The notes under the pieces: model-generated
What the model was told of the DNA's origin: nothing
Database searches by the model: none
The model's input: the letters and a program-made list of their open reading frames with translations, nothing else
Position numbers and translations under genes: made by a program
Part shown: piece after piece, positions 31,555 through 41,430 of the stretch
Layout of the letters: each line of letters begins with the position of its first letter
Numbering within the stretch: the stretch's first letter is position 1
NCBI GenBank assembly: GCA_900112325.1
Contig: FOLJ01000009.1
Coordinates: 229,162 to 293,161, forward strand
Source: Micromonospora sediminimaris
Lineage (GTDB): Bacteria; Actinomycetota; Actinomycetes; Mycobacteriales; Micromonosporaceae
DNA length: 64,000 bases
Reading direction: 5' to 3'

Positions 31555-31598
31555 TCGTGAGCGCGAGGAGTGAGCTTGCGGGCCCCGCAGCCGCGAAT
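31555..31598. repeat. Possible dispersed intergenic repeat
   Basis: The argS-lysA gap contains GTGAGCGCGAGGAGTGAGCT followed by TGCGGGCCCCGCAGCCGCGAA. From memory this resembles a motif scattered in Micromonosporaceae intergenic regions. GCGGGCCCCGC can form a small hairpin. No second copy is in the window, so this is tentative. Confidence 0.35.
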
Positions 31599-31612
31599 CC
31601 AGGGAGGCACTG

Positions 31613-32998
31613 ATGCGGGCTCATGAGGCAGGCGCGCTGCACGGCGACATCGGCAACCGAGGGCCGGCCTGGCTGCGTACGCCGGACGACGTAAATGCCC
31701 TGGTGCCGCAGCTGTGGCCCCGCAACGTGACGCGCGGCGCCGACGGCGCGCTCACCGTCGCGGGCCTGGGCGTACGCGACATCGCCGCCGAGTTCGGCAC
31801 CCCGGTGTACGTGCTCGACGAGGACGACCTCCGCTCGCGCTGCCGGGACTTCCAGGCGGCCTTCCCGGACGAGGACATCTACTACGCCGGCAAGGCCTTC
31901 CTCTGCCGGGCGGTGGTCCGGATGATCGCCGAGGAAGGCATGTTCCTCGACGTGTGCAGCGGCGGGGAACTGGCCGTGGCGCTGGCCGGTGGGATGCCGC
32001 CCGAGCGGATCGGTTTCCACGGCAACAACAAGTCGGTGGCCGAGCTGACCCGGGCCCTCGACGTCGGGGTGGGCAGGATCATCGTCGACTCGTTCCACGA
32101 GATCGACCGGCTCACCGCGCTGGCCCGTGAACGCGGCGTACGGCCCCGGGTGCTGATCCGGGTCACCGTCGGCGTGGAGGCGCACACCCACGAGTTCATC
32201 GCCACCGCCCATGAGGACCAGAAGTTCGGCTTCTCGCTCGCGGGTGGGGCGGCCCTGAGCGCGGCGCTGCGCGTGCTCGACGAGGGTGTGCTGGAGCTGC
32301 GCGGCCTGCACTCGCACATCGGCTCGCAGATCTTCGACACCAGCGGCTTCGAGGTCTCCGCCCGGCGGGTGCTGGCCCTTCAGGCGCAGATCCGCGACGC
32401 CCGCGGCGTCGAACTGCCCGAACTCGACCTCGGTGGCGGTTTCGGTATCGCGTACACCTCGCAGGACGACCCCGCGGCCCCGCACGACCTGGCCAAGCGG
32501 CTACGCAAGATCGTGGACTCGGAGTGTGCGGCGGAGCGGCTGGCCACACCGCACCTGTCCATCGAGCCGGGCCGGGCGATCGTGGGCCCGGCCGTGTTCA
32601 CCCTCTACGAGGTGGGTACGGTCAAGGATGTCGATGGCATCCGGACGTACGTCAGCGTCGACGGCGGGATGAGCGACAACATCCGGACCGCCCTGTACGA
32701 CGCGTCGTACTCGGCGACCCTGGCCTCCCGGGGGAGCGTCGCCGGCCCGATGCTCGCCCGCGTGGTGGGAAAGCACTGTGAGTCCGGGGACATCGTGGTG
32801 AAGGATGAATTCCTGCCCGCCGACGTGCAGCCCGGAGATCTTGTCGCGGTGCCCGGCACGGGCGCGTACTGCCGCAGCATGGCCAGCAACTACAACCACG
32901 TGCCCCGCCCCGGCGTGGTCGCGGTTCGCAACGGCCGGGCCCGGCTGATCGTTCGACCGGAGACCGAAGAGGACCTGCTCGCTTTGGATGTGGGATGA
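31613..32998 (+). CDS. lysA: Diaminopimelate decarboxylase
   Basis: 461 residues; ATG at 31613 with GGGAGG. Fold-type III PLP enzyme: Schiff-base lysine in IYYAGKAFLC (K94), GGGFGIAYT (phosphate binding), HSHIGSQI, and the C-terminal active-site region KDEFLPADVQPGD with CESGD. Converts meso-diaminopimelate to L-lysine, the last step of lysine synthesis; DAP also feeds peptidoglycan. Its stop overlaps the hom start by 4 nt (ATGA), so the pair is translationally coupled. Confidence 0.97.
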   Translation: MRAHEAGALHGDIGNRGPAWLRTPDDVNALVPQLWPRNVTRGADGALTVAGLGVRDIAAEFGTPVYVLDEDDLRSRCRDFQAAFPDEDIYYAGKAFLCRAVVRMIAEEGMFLDVCSGGELAVALAGGMPPERIGFHGNNKSVAELTRALDVGVGRIIVDSFHEIDRLTALARERGVRPRVLIRVTVGVEAHTHEFIATAHEDQKFGFSLAGGAALSAALRVLDEGVLELRGLHSHIGSQIFDTSGFEVSARRVLALQAQIRDARGVELPELDLGGGFGIAYTSQDDPAAPHDLAKRLRKIVDSECAAERLATPHLSIEPGRAIVGPAVFTLYEVGTVKDVDGIRTYVSVDGGMSDNIRTALYDASYSATLASRGSVAGPMLARVVGKHCESGDIVVKDEFLPADVQPGDLVAVPGTGAYCRSMASNYNHVPRPGVVAVRNGRARLIVRPETEEDLLALDVG

Positions 32999-34317
32999 CG
33001 TCACCTGTACGCCTCGCCCTGCTCGGCTGCGGCACTGTCGGTGCCGAGGTGATCCGGCTGCTGCACGAGCAGTCGGCGGACCTCGCCGCCCGCGTCGGTG
33101 CTCCGTTGGAGATCGCCGGCATCGCCGTACGCCGGATCGGACGGGACCGCGGCGACCTGCCGGTGGACCCGGCCCTGTTCACCACCGACGCGCTCGGGCT
33201 GATCAAGCGGGACGACGTCGACGTGGTGGTCGAGGTGGTCGGCGGCATCGAGCCGGCGCGCGGCTGGCTGGTGGAGGCGTTGCGGGCCGGCAAGAGCGTG
33301 GTCACCGCCAACAAGGCGCTGCTCGCCGAGGACGGCGGCACCCTGCACGACGCGGCGGCCGAGGGGGGCGGCGACCTCTACTACGAGGCGTCCGTGGCCG
33401 GGGCCATTCCGCTGCTGCGCCCGCTGCGCGAGTCGCTGCACGGCGACCGCATCACCCGGGTCACCGGCATCGTCAACGGCACCACCAACTTCATTCTCTC
33501 CGCGATGCACGCCACCGGTGCCGGGTTCGCCGAGGCGCTGGAAGAGGCGACCGAGCTGGGCTACGCCGAGGCCGATCCGACCGCCGACGTGGAGGGCTTC
33601 GACGCCGCCGCCAAGGCGGCCATCCTCGCCTCGCTCGCCTTCCACAGCCGGGTCGCCGCCGCCGACGTGCATCGCGAGGGCATCACCGAGGTCACCGCCG
33701 CGGATGTGGCCAGCGCCAAGGCGATGGGCTGCACGATCAAGCTGCTCTGCATCGCCGCGCGGGGTGCCGACGGGCAGGGCCGGGAGGCGGTAAGTGTCCG
33801 GGTGCACCCGGCGATGATCCCGGTGACCCATCCCCTGGCCAGCGTGGGCGACGCGTTCAACGCGGTCTTCGTGGAGGCGGAGGCAGCCGGGCAGTTGATG
33901 TTCTACGGCCGGGGTGCCGGTGGGGCGCCGACCGCCAGCGCGGTGCTCGGGGACGTGGTGGCGGTGGCCCGCAACCGGCTCGCCGGGGTCCGCGCGGCCA
34001 GCGAGTCCGCCTACGCCGACCTGCCGGTACGGCCGATGGGGGAGGCGCTCACCCGCTACCACATCAGCCTCGACGTGGCTGACCGGCCCGGTGTGCTGGA
34101 GTCGGTGGCCGGGGTGTTCGCCCGGCACGACGTCTCGATCGCCACCGTCCGGCAGGGGCCGGCCGCCGGTGCCGCCGGCGCGGCCGGTGACGCCGTACTT
34201 GTCATCGTGACCCACGTCGCCCCGGACGCGGCGCTCGCCGCGACCGTCCAGCAACTGCGTGGACTGGACATCGTCCGTTCGGTGGCGAGCGTGCTGCGGG
34301 TAGAGGGCGGGTTGTGA
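32995..34317 (+). CDS. hom: Homoserine dehydrogenase
   Basis: 440 residues. N-terminal NAD(P)-binding motif [13 protein letters not shown], catalytic domain with [24 protein letters not shown] and the Lys/Asp residues of the active site, and a C-terminal ACT domain (about 350-430, [20 protein letters not shown]) that usually senses threonine. Reduces aspartate semialdehyde to homoserine, the branch point to threonine and methionine. Overlaps lysA by 4 nt, and the downstream frame's GTG (34314) overlaps its stop. Confidence 0.97.
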   Translation: MTSPVRLALLGCGTVGAEVIRLLHEQSADLAARVGAPLEIAGIAVRRIGRDRGDLPVDPALFTTDALGLIKRDDVDVVVEVVGGIEPARGWLVEALRAGKSVVTANKALLAEDGGTLHDAAAEGGGDLYYEASVAGAIPLLRPLRESLHGDRITRVTGIVNGTTNFILSAMHATGAGFAEALEEATELGYAEADPTADVEGFDAAAKAAILASLAFHSRVAAADVHREGITEVTAADVASAKAMGCTIKLLCIAARGADGQGREAVSVRVHPAMIPVTHPLASVGDAFNAVFVEAEAAGQLMFYGRGAGGAPTASAVLGDVVAVARNRLAGVRAASESAYADLPVRPMGEALTRYHISLDVADRPGVLESVAGVFARHDVSIATVRQGPAAGAAGAAGDAVLVIVTHVAPDAALAATVQQLRGLDIVRSVASVLRVEGGL

Positions 34318-34352
34318 GCGGCCGGATCAATCGCAGAGGCGAGGAGAGCGAG

Positions 34353-35402
34353 ATGTGGCGTGGCCTGATCGACGCCTACCGGGACCGGCTGCCGGTCACC
34401 GATGCCACGCCGGTGGTCACCCTGCACGAGGGGAACACGCCGCTGTTGCCGGCGCCGGTGCTCTCCGCCCGGCTCGGCTGCGACGTGTACCTCAAGGTGG
34501 AGGGCGCGAACCCCACCGGCTCCTTCAAGGACCGGGGCATGACGATGGCCGTCTCCAAGGCGGTCGAGGCCGGCAACAAGGCCATCATCTGCGCCTCCAC
34601 CGGCAACACCAGTGCCTCCGCCGCCGCGTACGCGGCCCGGGCCGGGATGACCTGCGCCGTCCTCGTGCCGCAGGGGAAGATCGCGCTGGGCAAGCTGGCT
34701 CAGGCGCTCGTGCACGGTGCCAAGCTGCTCCAGGTCAACGGCAACTTCGACGACTGTCTGGCGCTGGCCGCCAAGCTCGCCCAGGACTATCCGGTGGCCC
34801 TGGTCAACTCGGTAAACATCGACCGGCTGCACGGTCAGAAGACGGCTGCCTTCGAGATCGTCGAGGCGCTCGGCGACGCACCCGACATCCACTGCCTGCC
34901 GGTGGGCAACGCCGGCAACATCTCCGCGTACTGGATGGGTTACACGGAGGACCATGACGCCGGCAACGCCAGTCGGCGACCGAAGATGTACGGCTTCCAG
35001 GCGGCCGGTGCGGCGCCGATCGTGACCGGGCAGGTGGTGGCCGAGCCGTCCACCATCGCCACCGCCATCCGGATCGGCAACCCCGCGAGTTGGACGAAGG
35101 CCCTGGACGCGCGGGACACCTCCGGCGGCCTGATCGCGGCGGTCACCGATCGGGAGATCCTGTCCGCATACCGACTGCTGGCCCGTGAGGTCGGTGTCTT
35201 CGTGGAACTGGGCAGCGCGGCCAGCGTCGCCGGTCTGCTCCAGCAGGCCGCCGCCGGCCGGGTGCCGGCCGGGGGCACGGTGGTCTGCACGGTCACCGGG
35301 CACGGTCTGAAGGATCCGGAGTGGGCCATCTCCACAGCTCCCGCTCCCGTCACCATCGCCAACGATCCGCTCGTCGCCGCCCGCTCCCTCGACCTCGCCT
35401 GA
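34353..35402 (+). CDS. thrC: Threonine synthase
   Basis: 349 residues from the ATG at 34353, which has a good site (GGAGAG); a GTG at 34314 overlapping the hom stop would add 13 residues. PLP lysine in [11 protein letters not shown] (about K59), substrate and phosphate loop [18 protein letters not shown], and [11 protein letters not shown]-terminal [11 protein letters not shown] is typical. Converts O-phosphohomoserine to threonine. Similar to the mycobacterial/actinobacterial short-form ThrC. The usual neighbour thrB is displaced by two transporter genes. Confidence 0.96.
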   Translation: MWRGLIDAYRDRLPVTDATPVVTLHEGNTPLLPAPVLSARLGCDVYLKVEGANPTGSFKDRGMTMAVSKAVEAGNKAIICASTGNTSASAAAYAARAGMTCAVLVPQGKIALGKLAQALVHGAKLLQVNGNFDDCLALAAKLAQDYPVALVNSVNIDRLHGQKTAAFEIVEALGDAPDIHCLPVGNAGNISAYWMGYTEDHDAGNASRRPKMYGFQAAGAAPIVTGQVVAEPSTIATAIRIGNPASWTKALDARDTSGGLIAAVTDREILSAYRLLAREVGVFVELGSAASVAGLLQQAAAGRVPAGGTVVCTVTGHGLKDPEWAISTAPAPVTIANDPLVAARSLDLA

Positions 35403-35519
35403 GGCCCGGTCCGCCCCGCTGCGGCTCGGCACCCCGGCCGCCCCGGAGATCGGCAGACCCACGGGGTCGGGCACACTGCTCGTACCCCTCGACCGTCTCC
35501 CTCAGGAGTGAGCCACGCG

Positions 35520-38500
35520 ATGTCGCTGCTCGCCAGATTCAGCCTCGCCAACCGAGGGCTGGTAGCCCTCATCGCGGTGGTGACCACGGCGTTCGGTGTG
35601 TACGCCGTGCCGTCACTGAAGCAGCAACTCCTACCGTCGCTGGAGTTTCCCGCCGCCTTCATCGTGGCCCAGTACCCCGGCGCCGCACCGGAGGTCGTCG
35701 AGTCCGAGGTCGCCGAGCCGATCGAGAACAGCCTGCGCGGCATCTCCGGTCTCGACTCGGTCATCTCGACCTCCCGTGAGGGCCTGACCACCATCCAGGT
35801 GCAGTACGAGTTCGGCACCGAACTCGACGACATGGTCAGCCGGATGCAGACCGCGATCAACCGGACCAGCCTGCCGGAGGGCGTCGACCCGCAGGTGATC
35901 GCGGGTAGCACCGACGACCTGCCGGCGGTGGTGCTGGCCGCGTCCGGCGACGACGACGAGCGGACCCTCGCCGGAAAGCTGCGGGACACCGTGGTGCCGG
36001 AACTGGCGGCGATCGACGGCGTCCGTGGCGTCGAGCTGACCGGCGTCCGGGACGAACTTGTGGTGATCACACCGGATCCGGCGAAGTTGGCGAAGGCGAA
36101 GGTGCAGCCGACCGCGATCGGCACCGCGTTGCGGGCCAACGGCGTGGCGGTGCCGGCCGGCGCGGTGCTGGACGGCGAGCGCACCCTGCCGGTCCAGGTG
36201 GGCGCACCGCTGACCACCCTGGACGAGCTGCGCGGTGTGATCGTCGCTCCGCCGGTCAAGAAGGCCGGTCCGGTCCGACTCGGCGACGTCGCCACGGTCG
36301 AGGAGCAACTCGCCCCGGCCACCGCCATCACCCGTACCAACGGCCGGGAGAGTCTCGGCATCGCGGTCACCGCCGACCCGGACGGCAACGCCGTGGAGAT
36401 CTCGCACGCGGTCGCCGACCGGCTCGACGACCTGCGCGCCGCCACCGGTGCCGAGCTGACAGTCGTGCTCGACCAGGCGCCGTTCGTGGAGAAGTCCATC
36501 AAGACGCTGAGCACCGAGGGTCTGCTGGGTCTGATCATGGCCGTGGTGGTCATCCTGGTGTTCCTGCTGTCGGTGCGCTCCACTGTGGTCACCGCGGTCT
36601 CCATCCCGCTGTCGGTGGTGGTCGCGCTGATCGCCCTCTGGATCGGTGACTACTCGCTCAACCTGCTCACCCTCGGCGCGTTGACGGTCGCGGTCGGCCG
36701 GGTGGTGGACGACTCGATCGTCGTGCTGGAGAACATCAAGCGGCACCTGACGTACGGCGGGTCGAAGCGGCAGGCGATCCTCACCGCCGTACGCGAGGTG
36801 GCCGGTGCCGTCACCGCGTCGACGTTGACCACGGTTGCCGTTTTCGCACCCATCGCCCTGGTAGGTGGTTTCGTCGGTCAGCTCTTCGCGCCCTTCGCGA
36901 TCACGGTCACCGTGGCGTTGCTCGCCTCGCTGTTGGTGTCGCTGACGGTGATCCCGGTGCTCGCGTACTGGTTCCTCAAGCCGGTCAGCGGTGCGGCCGA
37001 CGGGGCGGCGGTCCGCCGGGCGGCGGAGGAGCGCGAGCTGCGCAGCCCGTTGCAGCGGGCGTACCTGCCGGTCATCCGGTTCGCCACCGGGCGGCGGGCC
37101 TACCGATGGGCGACCCTGGCGGCGGGCCTGCTGGTGCTGTTCGGCACCTTCGGGCTGGCCCGGCAGCTGGAGACGAACTTCCTCGACGACTCCGGCCAGG
37201 ACACTCTCAACGTCCGCCAGGAGCTGCCGGTGGGCACCGGGCTGGCCGGCACCGACGCGGCGGCCCGTCGGGTCGAGGCGGTGCTGGCGGAGACTCCGGG
37301 CATCGAGTCGTACCAGGTCACCGCCGGTGGCGGAGATACCCCCTGGGCCGGCAGCGCCGGCAACAACGTGGCCAACTACGCGTTGCGTCTCGGCGGGGAG
37401 ACCGACGCGAAGGCGATGCGCGGAGTGCTGCGGGACCGGCTCGCGGCGCTCGGTACCGAGGCCGGAGAGATCACGTTCCCGGCGGGCCAGGGCGGGGCGT
37501 CCGCCAACGAGCTGGCGGTGATCGTCCGGGCCGCTGACCCCGAGGTGTTGGCCGCCGCCGCGAAGGAGGCCGAGACGGCCCTGACCGGCATCGGCGGGGT
37601 CGAGGACGTCTCGACCACCCTGGCCGACCGGGTACCTCGGGTCGACGTGACCGTCGACCGCGAGGCGGCCAGCCGGGCCGGGCTCACCGAGGCCGCCGTC
37701 GGTCAGCTGGTGTCGCAGGCGTTCCGGGGTACGCCGCTGGGTCAGGTGACCGTCGAGGGCGCCGCCCGGGACGTGGTGCTGCGCCTGTCGCCGGCACCGC
37801 CGGTGACCCTGGCGGAGCTGCGGGCTCTGCCGGTGGGCGCGGTCAAGCTGGACGACATCGCCGATGTCACGGAGACCACCGGTCCGCAGCAGGTACGGCG
37901 GATCGACGGTGAGCGCAGCGTCTCGGTGACCGGCACGGTCACCGGCTCCGATCTGGGCGCGATCAGCACCGAGTTGCAGAGCCGCCTCGACGCGATCGAC
38001 GTACCGGGGGCCACGTTCTCCCTGGGCGGGGTCAGCGCCGAGCAGCGGGAGACCTTCGCCGATCTGGGCCTGGCCGTGCTCGCCGCGATCGCGATCGTCT
38101 TCCTGATCATGATGGCGACGTTCCGTAGCGTGGTCCAGGCGCTGATCCTGCTGGTCTCCATTCCGTTCGCCGCCACCGGCGCGGTCGCCCTGCTGCTGGC
38201 CAGCGGCACCGCGCTGAGCGTGCCGGCGCTGATCGGCGTGCTCATGCTGGTCGGCATCGTGGTGACAAACGCCATCGTGCTGCTGGACCTGGTCAACCAG
38301 TACCGGGCGCAGGGCATGGGGGTGCGGGAGGCGGTGGTCGAGGGCGGACGCCACCGTCTGCGGCCGATCCTGATGACCGCGATCGCCACCATCTTCGCGT
38401 TGACGCCGATGGCCTTCGGGCTCACCGGGGAGGGTGGTTTCATCTCGCGGCCGTTGGCGATCGTGGTGATCGGTGGCCTGCTCACCTCCACCCTGCTCAC

Positions 38501-38813
38501 GTTGATCCTGGTGCCGACGCTCTACGCCATGGTGGAGGACACCAAGGTGTCGGTCCGCACGTGGCGGCGGCGACGGTACGGCGACCCGACCGAGGAATCG
38601 GGCGGTGGCGAGGTCGACGAGGCCGATGGCCCGGCGTCGGACACCACCGGCCGGGTGCCGGTGGGCGCGGGGATCGGTGCCACCGAAGCGGACCGGCGGG
38701 AGAGCCGGCCGGTGCCGGCGGCGCCCTCCGGCGCGTTGATCGAGAACACCGACCAGTTCGAGGTGCTCCGGCTGCCGAAGAGTCGCAACTCACCGTTCCC
38801 GCCGAACGAGTGA
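35520..38813 (+). CDS. RND-superfamily efflux permease (HAE/AcrB-like)
   Basis: 1097 residues with the duplicated RND architecture: helix 1 (LVALIAVVTTAFGVYAVP), porter domain to about 330, helices 2-6 (from GLIMAVVVILVFLLSV), a second porter domain (about 540-840) and helices 8-12 (LGLAVLAAIAIVFLIMMATF onward). The proton-relay pair in helix 4 is present (VVDDSIVVLENIKRH, about D397/D398). The cytoplasmic C-terminal tail of about 85 residues is acidic and disordered. No membrane-fusion or outer-membrane partner is nearby, as expected in a Gram-positive. ATG at 35520 with AGGAG 11 nt upstream; a GTG at 35508 is possible. Substrate unknown. Ends at a hairpin. Confidence 0.92.
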   Translation: MSLLARFSLANRGLVALIAVVTTAFGVYAVPSLKQQLLPSLEFPAAFIVAQYPGAAPEVVESEVAEPIENSLRGISGLDSVISTSREGLTTIQVQYEFGTELDDMVSRMQTAINRTSLPEGVDPQVIAGSTDDLPAVVLAASGDDDERTLAGKLRDTVVPELAAIDGVRGVELTGVRDELVVITPDPAKLAKAKVQPTAIGTALRANGVAVPAGAVLDGERTLPVQVGAPLTTLDELRGVIVAPPVKKAGPVRLGDVATVEEQLAPATAITRTNGRESLGIAVTADPDGNAVEISHAVADRLDDLRAATGAELTVVLDQAPFVEKSIKTLSTEGLLGLIMAVVVILVFLLSVRSTVVTAVSIPLSVVVALIALWIGDYSLNLLTLGALTVAVGRVVDDSIVVLENIKRHLTYGGSKRQAILTAVREVAGAVTASTLTTVAVFAPIALVGGFVGQLFAPFAITVTVALLASLLVSLTVIPVLAYWFLKPVSGAADGAAVRRAAEERELRSPLQRAYLPVIRFATGRRAYRWATLAAGLLVLFGTFGLARQLETNFLDDSGQDTLNVRQELPVGTGLAGTDAAARRVEAVLAETPGIESYQVTAGGGDTPWAGSAGNNVANYALRLGGETDAKAMRGVLRDRLAALGTEAGEITFPAGQGGASANELAVIVRAADPEVLAAAAKEAETALTGIGGVEDVSTTLADRVPRVDVTVDREAASRAGLTEAAVGQLVSQAFRGTPLGQVTVEGAARDVVLRLSPAPPVTLAELRALPVGAVKLDDIADVTETTGPQQVRRIDGERSVSVTGTVTGSDLGAISTELQSRLDAIDVPGATFSLGGVSAEQRETFADLGLAVLAAIAIVFLIMMATFRSVVQALILLVSIPFAATGAVALLLASGTALSVPALIGVLMLVGIVVTNAIVLLDLVNQYRAQGMGVREAVVEGGRHRLRPILMTAIATIFALTPMAFGLTGEGGFISRPLAIVVIGGLLTSTLLTLILVPTLYAMVEDTKVSVRTWRRRRYGDPTEESGGGEVDEADGPASDTTGRVPVGAGIGATEADRRESRPVPAAPSGALIENTDQFEVLRLPKSRNSPFPPNE

Positions 38814-38821
38814 CCGGGCGT

Positions 38822-38849
38822 CCCCGGAGGGTCCTCGGGCCCTCCGGGG
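38822..38849 (+). terminator. Hairpin terminator of the RND permease gene
   Basis: Arms CCCCGGAGGG (38822-38831) and CCCTCCGGGG (38840-38849), 8 nt after the stop. Confidence 0.75.
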
Positions 38850-38889
38850 CGCTGTCCGCGCTGCGACGCAACCGTTGACGGTGGCCGGG

Positions 38890-38895
38890 TATGGT
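38890..38895 (+). promoter_or_regulatory. Candidate -10 element for the MFS transporter gene
   Basis: TATGGT lies 7 nt before a GTG at 38903 with no Shine-Dalgarno between, fitting a leaderless start. Confidence 0.4.
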
Positions 38896-38902
38896 CCGCT
38901 CC

Positions 38903-40141
38903 GTGGCGTCCACCCTCTCGGTCCTCACCCGCAACCGGAACTTCCGCAACCTCTTCCTGGCCGAGCTGGTGGTCTTCGGCGCCGACTGGTTCGTCATGGT
39001 GCCGTTGCTGGTGCTGCTGCCGAAGTTGACCGGCAGTGGCGTGTGGGGCGCCCTGGTGCTCGCGGTGGACACCGGCATCGTGGCGCTGCTGCTGCCGTAC
39101 ACCGGCACCATCGCGGACCGGTTCGACCGACGCACAATCATGATCATCTCGAACGGCGCCGCGCTGGTCGGTGTCCTGCTGCTGCTCGGGGTACGCGATG
39201 CCGGCACGGCCTGGCTGGCGTTGCTCGGCATCGGCGTGGTCGCGGTGGCCAAGGCGTTCTATTCGCCGGCTGCCCAGGCGGCGCTGCCGAACGTGCTCGA
39301 TCCGGATGAACTGGCCGCCGGCAACGCGGTGGCCGGTTCGGCGTGGGGCACGATGACCGTCGTCGGCGCATCACTCGGTGGGGTACTCAGCGCGGCGGCC
39401 GGACCGTACGCGTGCTTCTGGGTCGCTGCCGTCGGGTTGGTGATCGCCGCGAGTCTGGCCACGCTCATCCGCCGTCCGTTGCAGGCACCCCGCGAGCGGG
39501 GCGCGAGCCCACCGCAGACCTGGGCGGCGATCCGCGAGGCGCTTGTCTACATCGGGCACCGTCCCCGGGTGTTGGCGCTGGTGACGGTCAAGTCGGCGGT
39601 GGGTCTCGGTAACGGTGTGCTTACCGTCTTCCCGCTGCTCGCCGGGGTGTACGGGGTCGGTGCGCTCGGTGCCGGTCTGCTGTTCGCCGTCCGGGGTGCC
39701 GGCGCGCTGGTCGGCCCGATCATGATGCGACGGGTGCTGACCAACCGCGCCTGGCTGCTGCCCGGCCTGGCACTGTCCATGTCGGCGTACGGTCTGGCCT
39801 ACCTCGGCACCTCGGTGGCGGCCTGGTTCCCGCTGGTGCTGGTCCTGGTCTTCGTGGCCCACTTCGCCGGTGGCAGCAACTGGGTGATGTCGAACTTCGC
39901 CCTGCAGGGCGAAGTGCCGGACCGGCTACGGGGTCGGGTCTTCGCCACCGACATGATGCTGGCGACCCTGGCGATCTCCGTCAGTCAACTGGTGGTGGCC
40001 GTGGTCGTGGACGTCGTCGACGAGCGGGTCGTACTGGCCGGTTGCGGCCTGGTGACCCTGGTCTATGCGATCGGCTGGCGGATCGCGACCCGGCGTCTGT
40101 CGCTCGCCACGTCGCCACCCGCCGTCGCGGAGAACCGGTAG
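38903..40141 (+). CDS. MFS transporter (EntS/macrolide-efflux-like)
   Basis: 412 residues and about 12 transmembrane helices. The MFS signature loop between helices 2 and 3 is DRFDRRTIMIISN. Overall pattern (TRNRNFRNLFLAELVVFGADWF... YTGTIADRFDRR) resembles MFS_3/enterobactin-exporter and macrolide-efflux type proteins. The GTG at 38903 is chosen because a TATGGT -10-like element is 7 nt upstream; an ATG at 38891 overlapping that element would add four residues. Probably a proton-driven exporter. It lies 38 nt after the RND terminator and just before thrB, and substrate is unknown. Confidence 0.87.
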   Translation: MASTLSVLTRNRNFRNLFLAELVVFGADWFVMVPLLVLLPKLTGSGVWGALVLAVDTGIVALLLPYTGTIADRFDRRTIMIISNGAALVGVLLLLGVRDAGTAWLALLGIGVVAVAKAFYSPAAQAALPNVLDPDELAAGNAVAGSAWGTMTVVGASLGGVLSAAAGPYACFWVAAVGLVIAASLATLIRRPLQAPRERGASPPQTWAAIREALVYIGHRPRVLALVTVKSAVGLGNGVLTVFPLLAGVYGVGALGAGLLFAVRGAGALVGPIMMRRVLTNRAWLLPGLALSMSAYGLAYLGTSVAAWFPLVLVLVFVAHFAGGSNWVMSNFALQGEVPDRLRGRVFATDMMLATLAISVSQLVVAVVVDVVDERVVLAGCGLVTLVYAIGWRIATRRLSLATSPPAVAENR

Positions 40142-40175
40142 CCAGGTCCGGCCCGGTGGACGTCTGTGGCCCCAC

Positions 40176-40181
40176 TAGCAT
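40176..40181 (+). promoter_or_regulatory. Candidate -10 element for leaderless thrB mRNA
   Basis: TAGCAT lies 7 nt before the GTG at 40189. The AT of the hexamer is also part of an in-frame ATG (40180), which would be upstream of the transcription start if this call is right. Confidence 0.45.
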
Positions 40182-40188
40182 GGGCGGC

Positions 40189-41133
40189 GTGTCGATCAGA
40201 TTCGTCGCCGAACCGGTCCGGGTCCGGGTCCCCGCCACCAGTGCGAACCTGGGGCCGGGTTTCGACGCGCTCGGGCTGGCCCTCGCGCTTCACGACGACG
40301 TCGCCGCCGAGGTGACGGCCGGGGGCGTGACGGTGGCGGTGACCGGCGAGGGCGCCGGCGACCTGCCCGTCGACGACGGGCATCTGGTGGTACGCGCCAT
40401 GCGGGTGGCCTTCGACGTCCTTGGTGGGCAACCGGCCGGGCTGGCGGTGGAGTGCGTCAACCGCATCCCGCAGGCGCGCGGGCTCGGCTCCTCGTCGGCG
40501 GCGATCGTCGCCGGGGTGCTGCTGGCCCGGGCGCTGGTAATGGAGGGGGAGAGCCGCCTCGACGACAACGCGGTGCTGCGGCTGGCCGCGGAGATCGAGG
40601 GCCATCCGGACAATGTCGCGCCGTGCCTGCTCGGTGGCTTCACCCTGGCCTGGACGGAGCCGGCCGGCGCGCGGGCGGTGTCGCTGCCGGTGGCCGACGG
40701 CGTGCGCCCCACGGTGCTGGTGCCGACCGAGCGCGGGCTGACCGCCACGGCCCGCGCGGCGCTGCCGGCCACGGTGCCGCACGGCGACGCCGCGTTCAAC
40801 GCCGGCCGCGCGGGACTGCTGGTGCACGCGTTGACCGCGCAGCCGGCACTGCTGCTGCCGGCGACCGCCGACCGGTTGCACCAGGATTGGCGGGCGCCGT
40901 CGATGCCGGGCACAAGTGCGCTGGTCAACGGGTTGCGTGCGGCCGGTGTGGCGGCCGTGGTCAGTGGGGCCGGCCCCAGCGTGCTCGCGCTGTCTGAGCT
41001 GCCGGTAGGATTTGACGCGGGAACAGATTGGCGGCTGCTGCGGTTGCCGGTAGATGTATGCGGGGCGCAGGTCGAGCGGGGTAGACTCGGACACGCGGAG
41101 CGGGACCCTGTTGCCGCAGGTCGCAAGAGTTGA
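40189..41133 (+). CDS. thrB: Homoserine kinase
   Basis: 314 residues. GHMP kinase signatures: N-terminal VRVRVPATSANLGPGFDALGLAL (read in parts), ATP-binding IPQARGLGSSSAAIVAG, and C-terminal AAVVSGAGPSVLAL. Phosphorylates homoserine to O-phosphohomoserine, the ThrC substrate. GTG at 40189 selected (leaderless pattern); an in-frame ATG at 40180 would add MGG. Physically separated from hom-thrC by the RND and MFS genes and probably transcribed from its own promoter. The C-terminus (GHAERDPVAAGRKS) runs up to the rho promoter region. Confidence 0.95.
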   Translation: MSIRFVAEPVRVRVPATSANLGPGFDALGLALALHDDVAAEVTAGGVTVAVTGEGAGDLPVDDGHLVVRAMRVAFDVLGGQPAGLAVECVNRIPQARGLGSSSAAIVAGVLLARALVMEGESRLDDNAVLRLAAEIEGHPDNVAPCLLGGFTLAWTEPAGARAVSLPVADGVRPTVLVPTERGLTATARAALPATVPHGDAAFNAGRAGLLVHALTAQPALLLPATADRLHQDWRAPSMPGTSALVNGLRAAGVAAVVSGAGPSVLALSELPVGFDAGTDWRLLRLPVDVCGAQVERGRLGHAERDPVAAGRKS

Positions 41134-41430
41134 TTACGCTCTAGACTTAGCACAGCCGCGAAGCATGCGATCTCCCTGCGGGTCGGCGCACCCCCGAAGC
41201 TTTCGGCGGTAAGCCCGTCACCCCTGCCTAGGCCCACGCCGCACCGCAGTCTTCACTGGTCGCCGCAGACGGCGAAACCCCGCTCACCGCTCCATCTGGT
41301 GGGTCGGGAGACCGACCGGCTGCTGTGTTGCAGACTCCCGCGAAGCGTCATGCGAGGCGGGTGTACCGAGGCCGCCCGGCCACCTGTTGTCGATTCCGGG
41401 CAGTCCCGGCCTATCGAGGGAAGGAATCCA
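41134..41430 (+). promoter_or_regulatory. Long 5' leader of rho
   Basis: A 297-nt gap without a supported gene. TAGACT at 41142-41147 is a candidate -10 near its start, which would give a leader of about 280 nt. Several inverted repeats are possible. A short frame opening at 41299 merely runs into rho and lacks a ribosome-binding site. A long leader suits the autogenous control known for rho, but I see no defined motif. Confidence 0.4.

Noticed and set aside
35631..38354. A 907-codon minus-strand frame opposite the RND permease
   Set aside because: Antisense shadow: Gln/Arg/His-rich translation without helices, against a permease with full RND motifs.
41299..41430. An extended N-terminus of Rho from 41299
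   Set aside because: No ribosome-binding site at 41299, while the TTG at 41431 has a strong one and the known Rho fold follows it.
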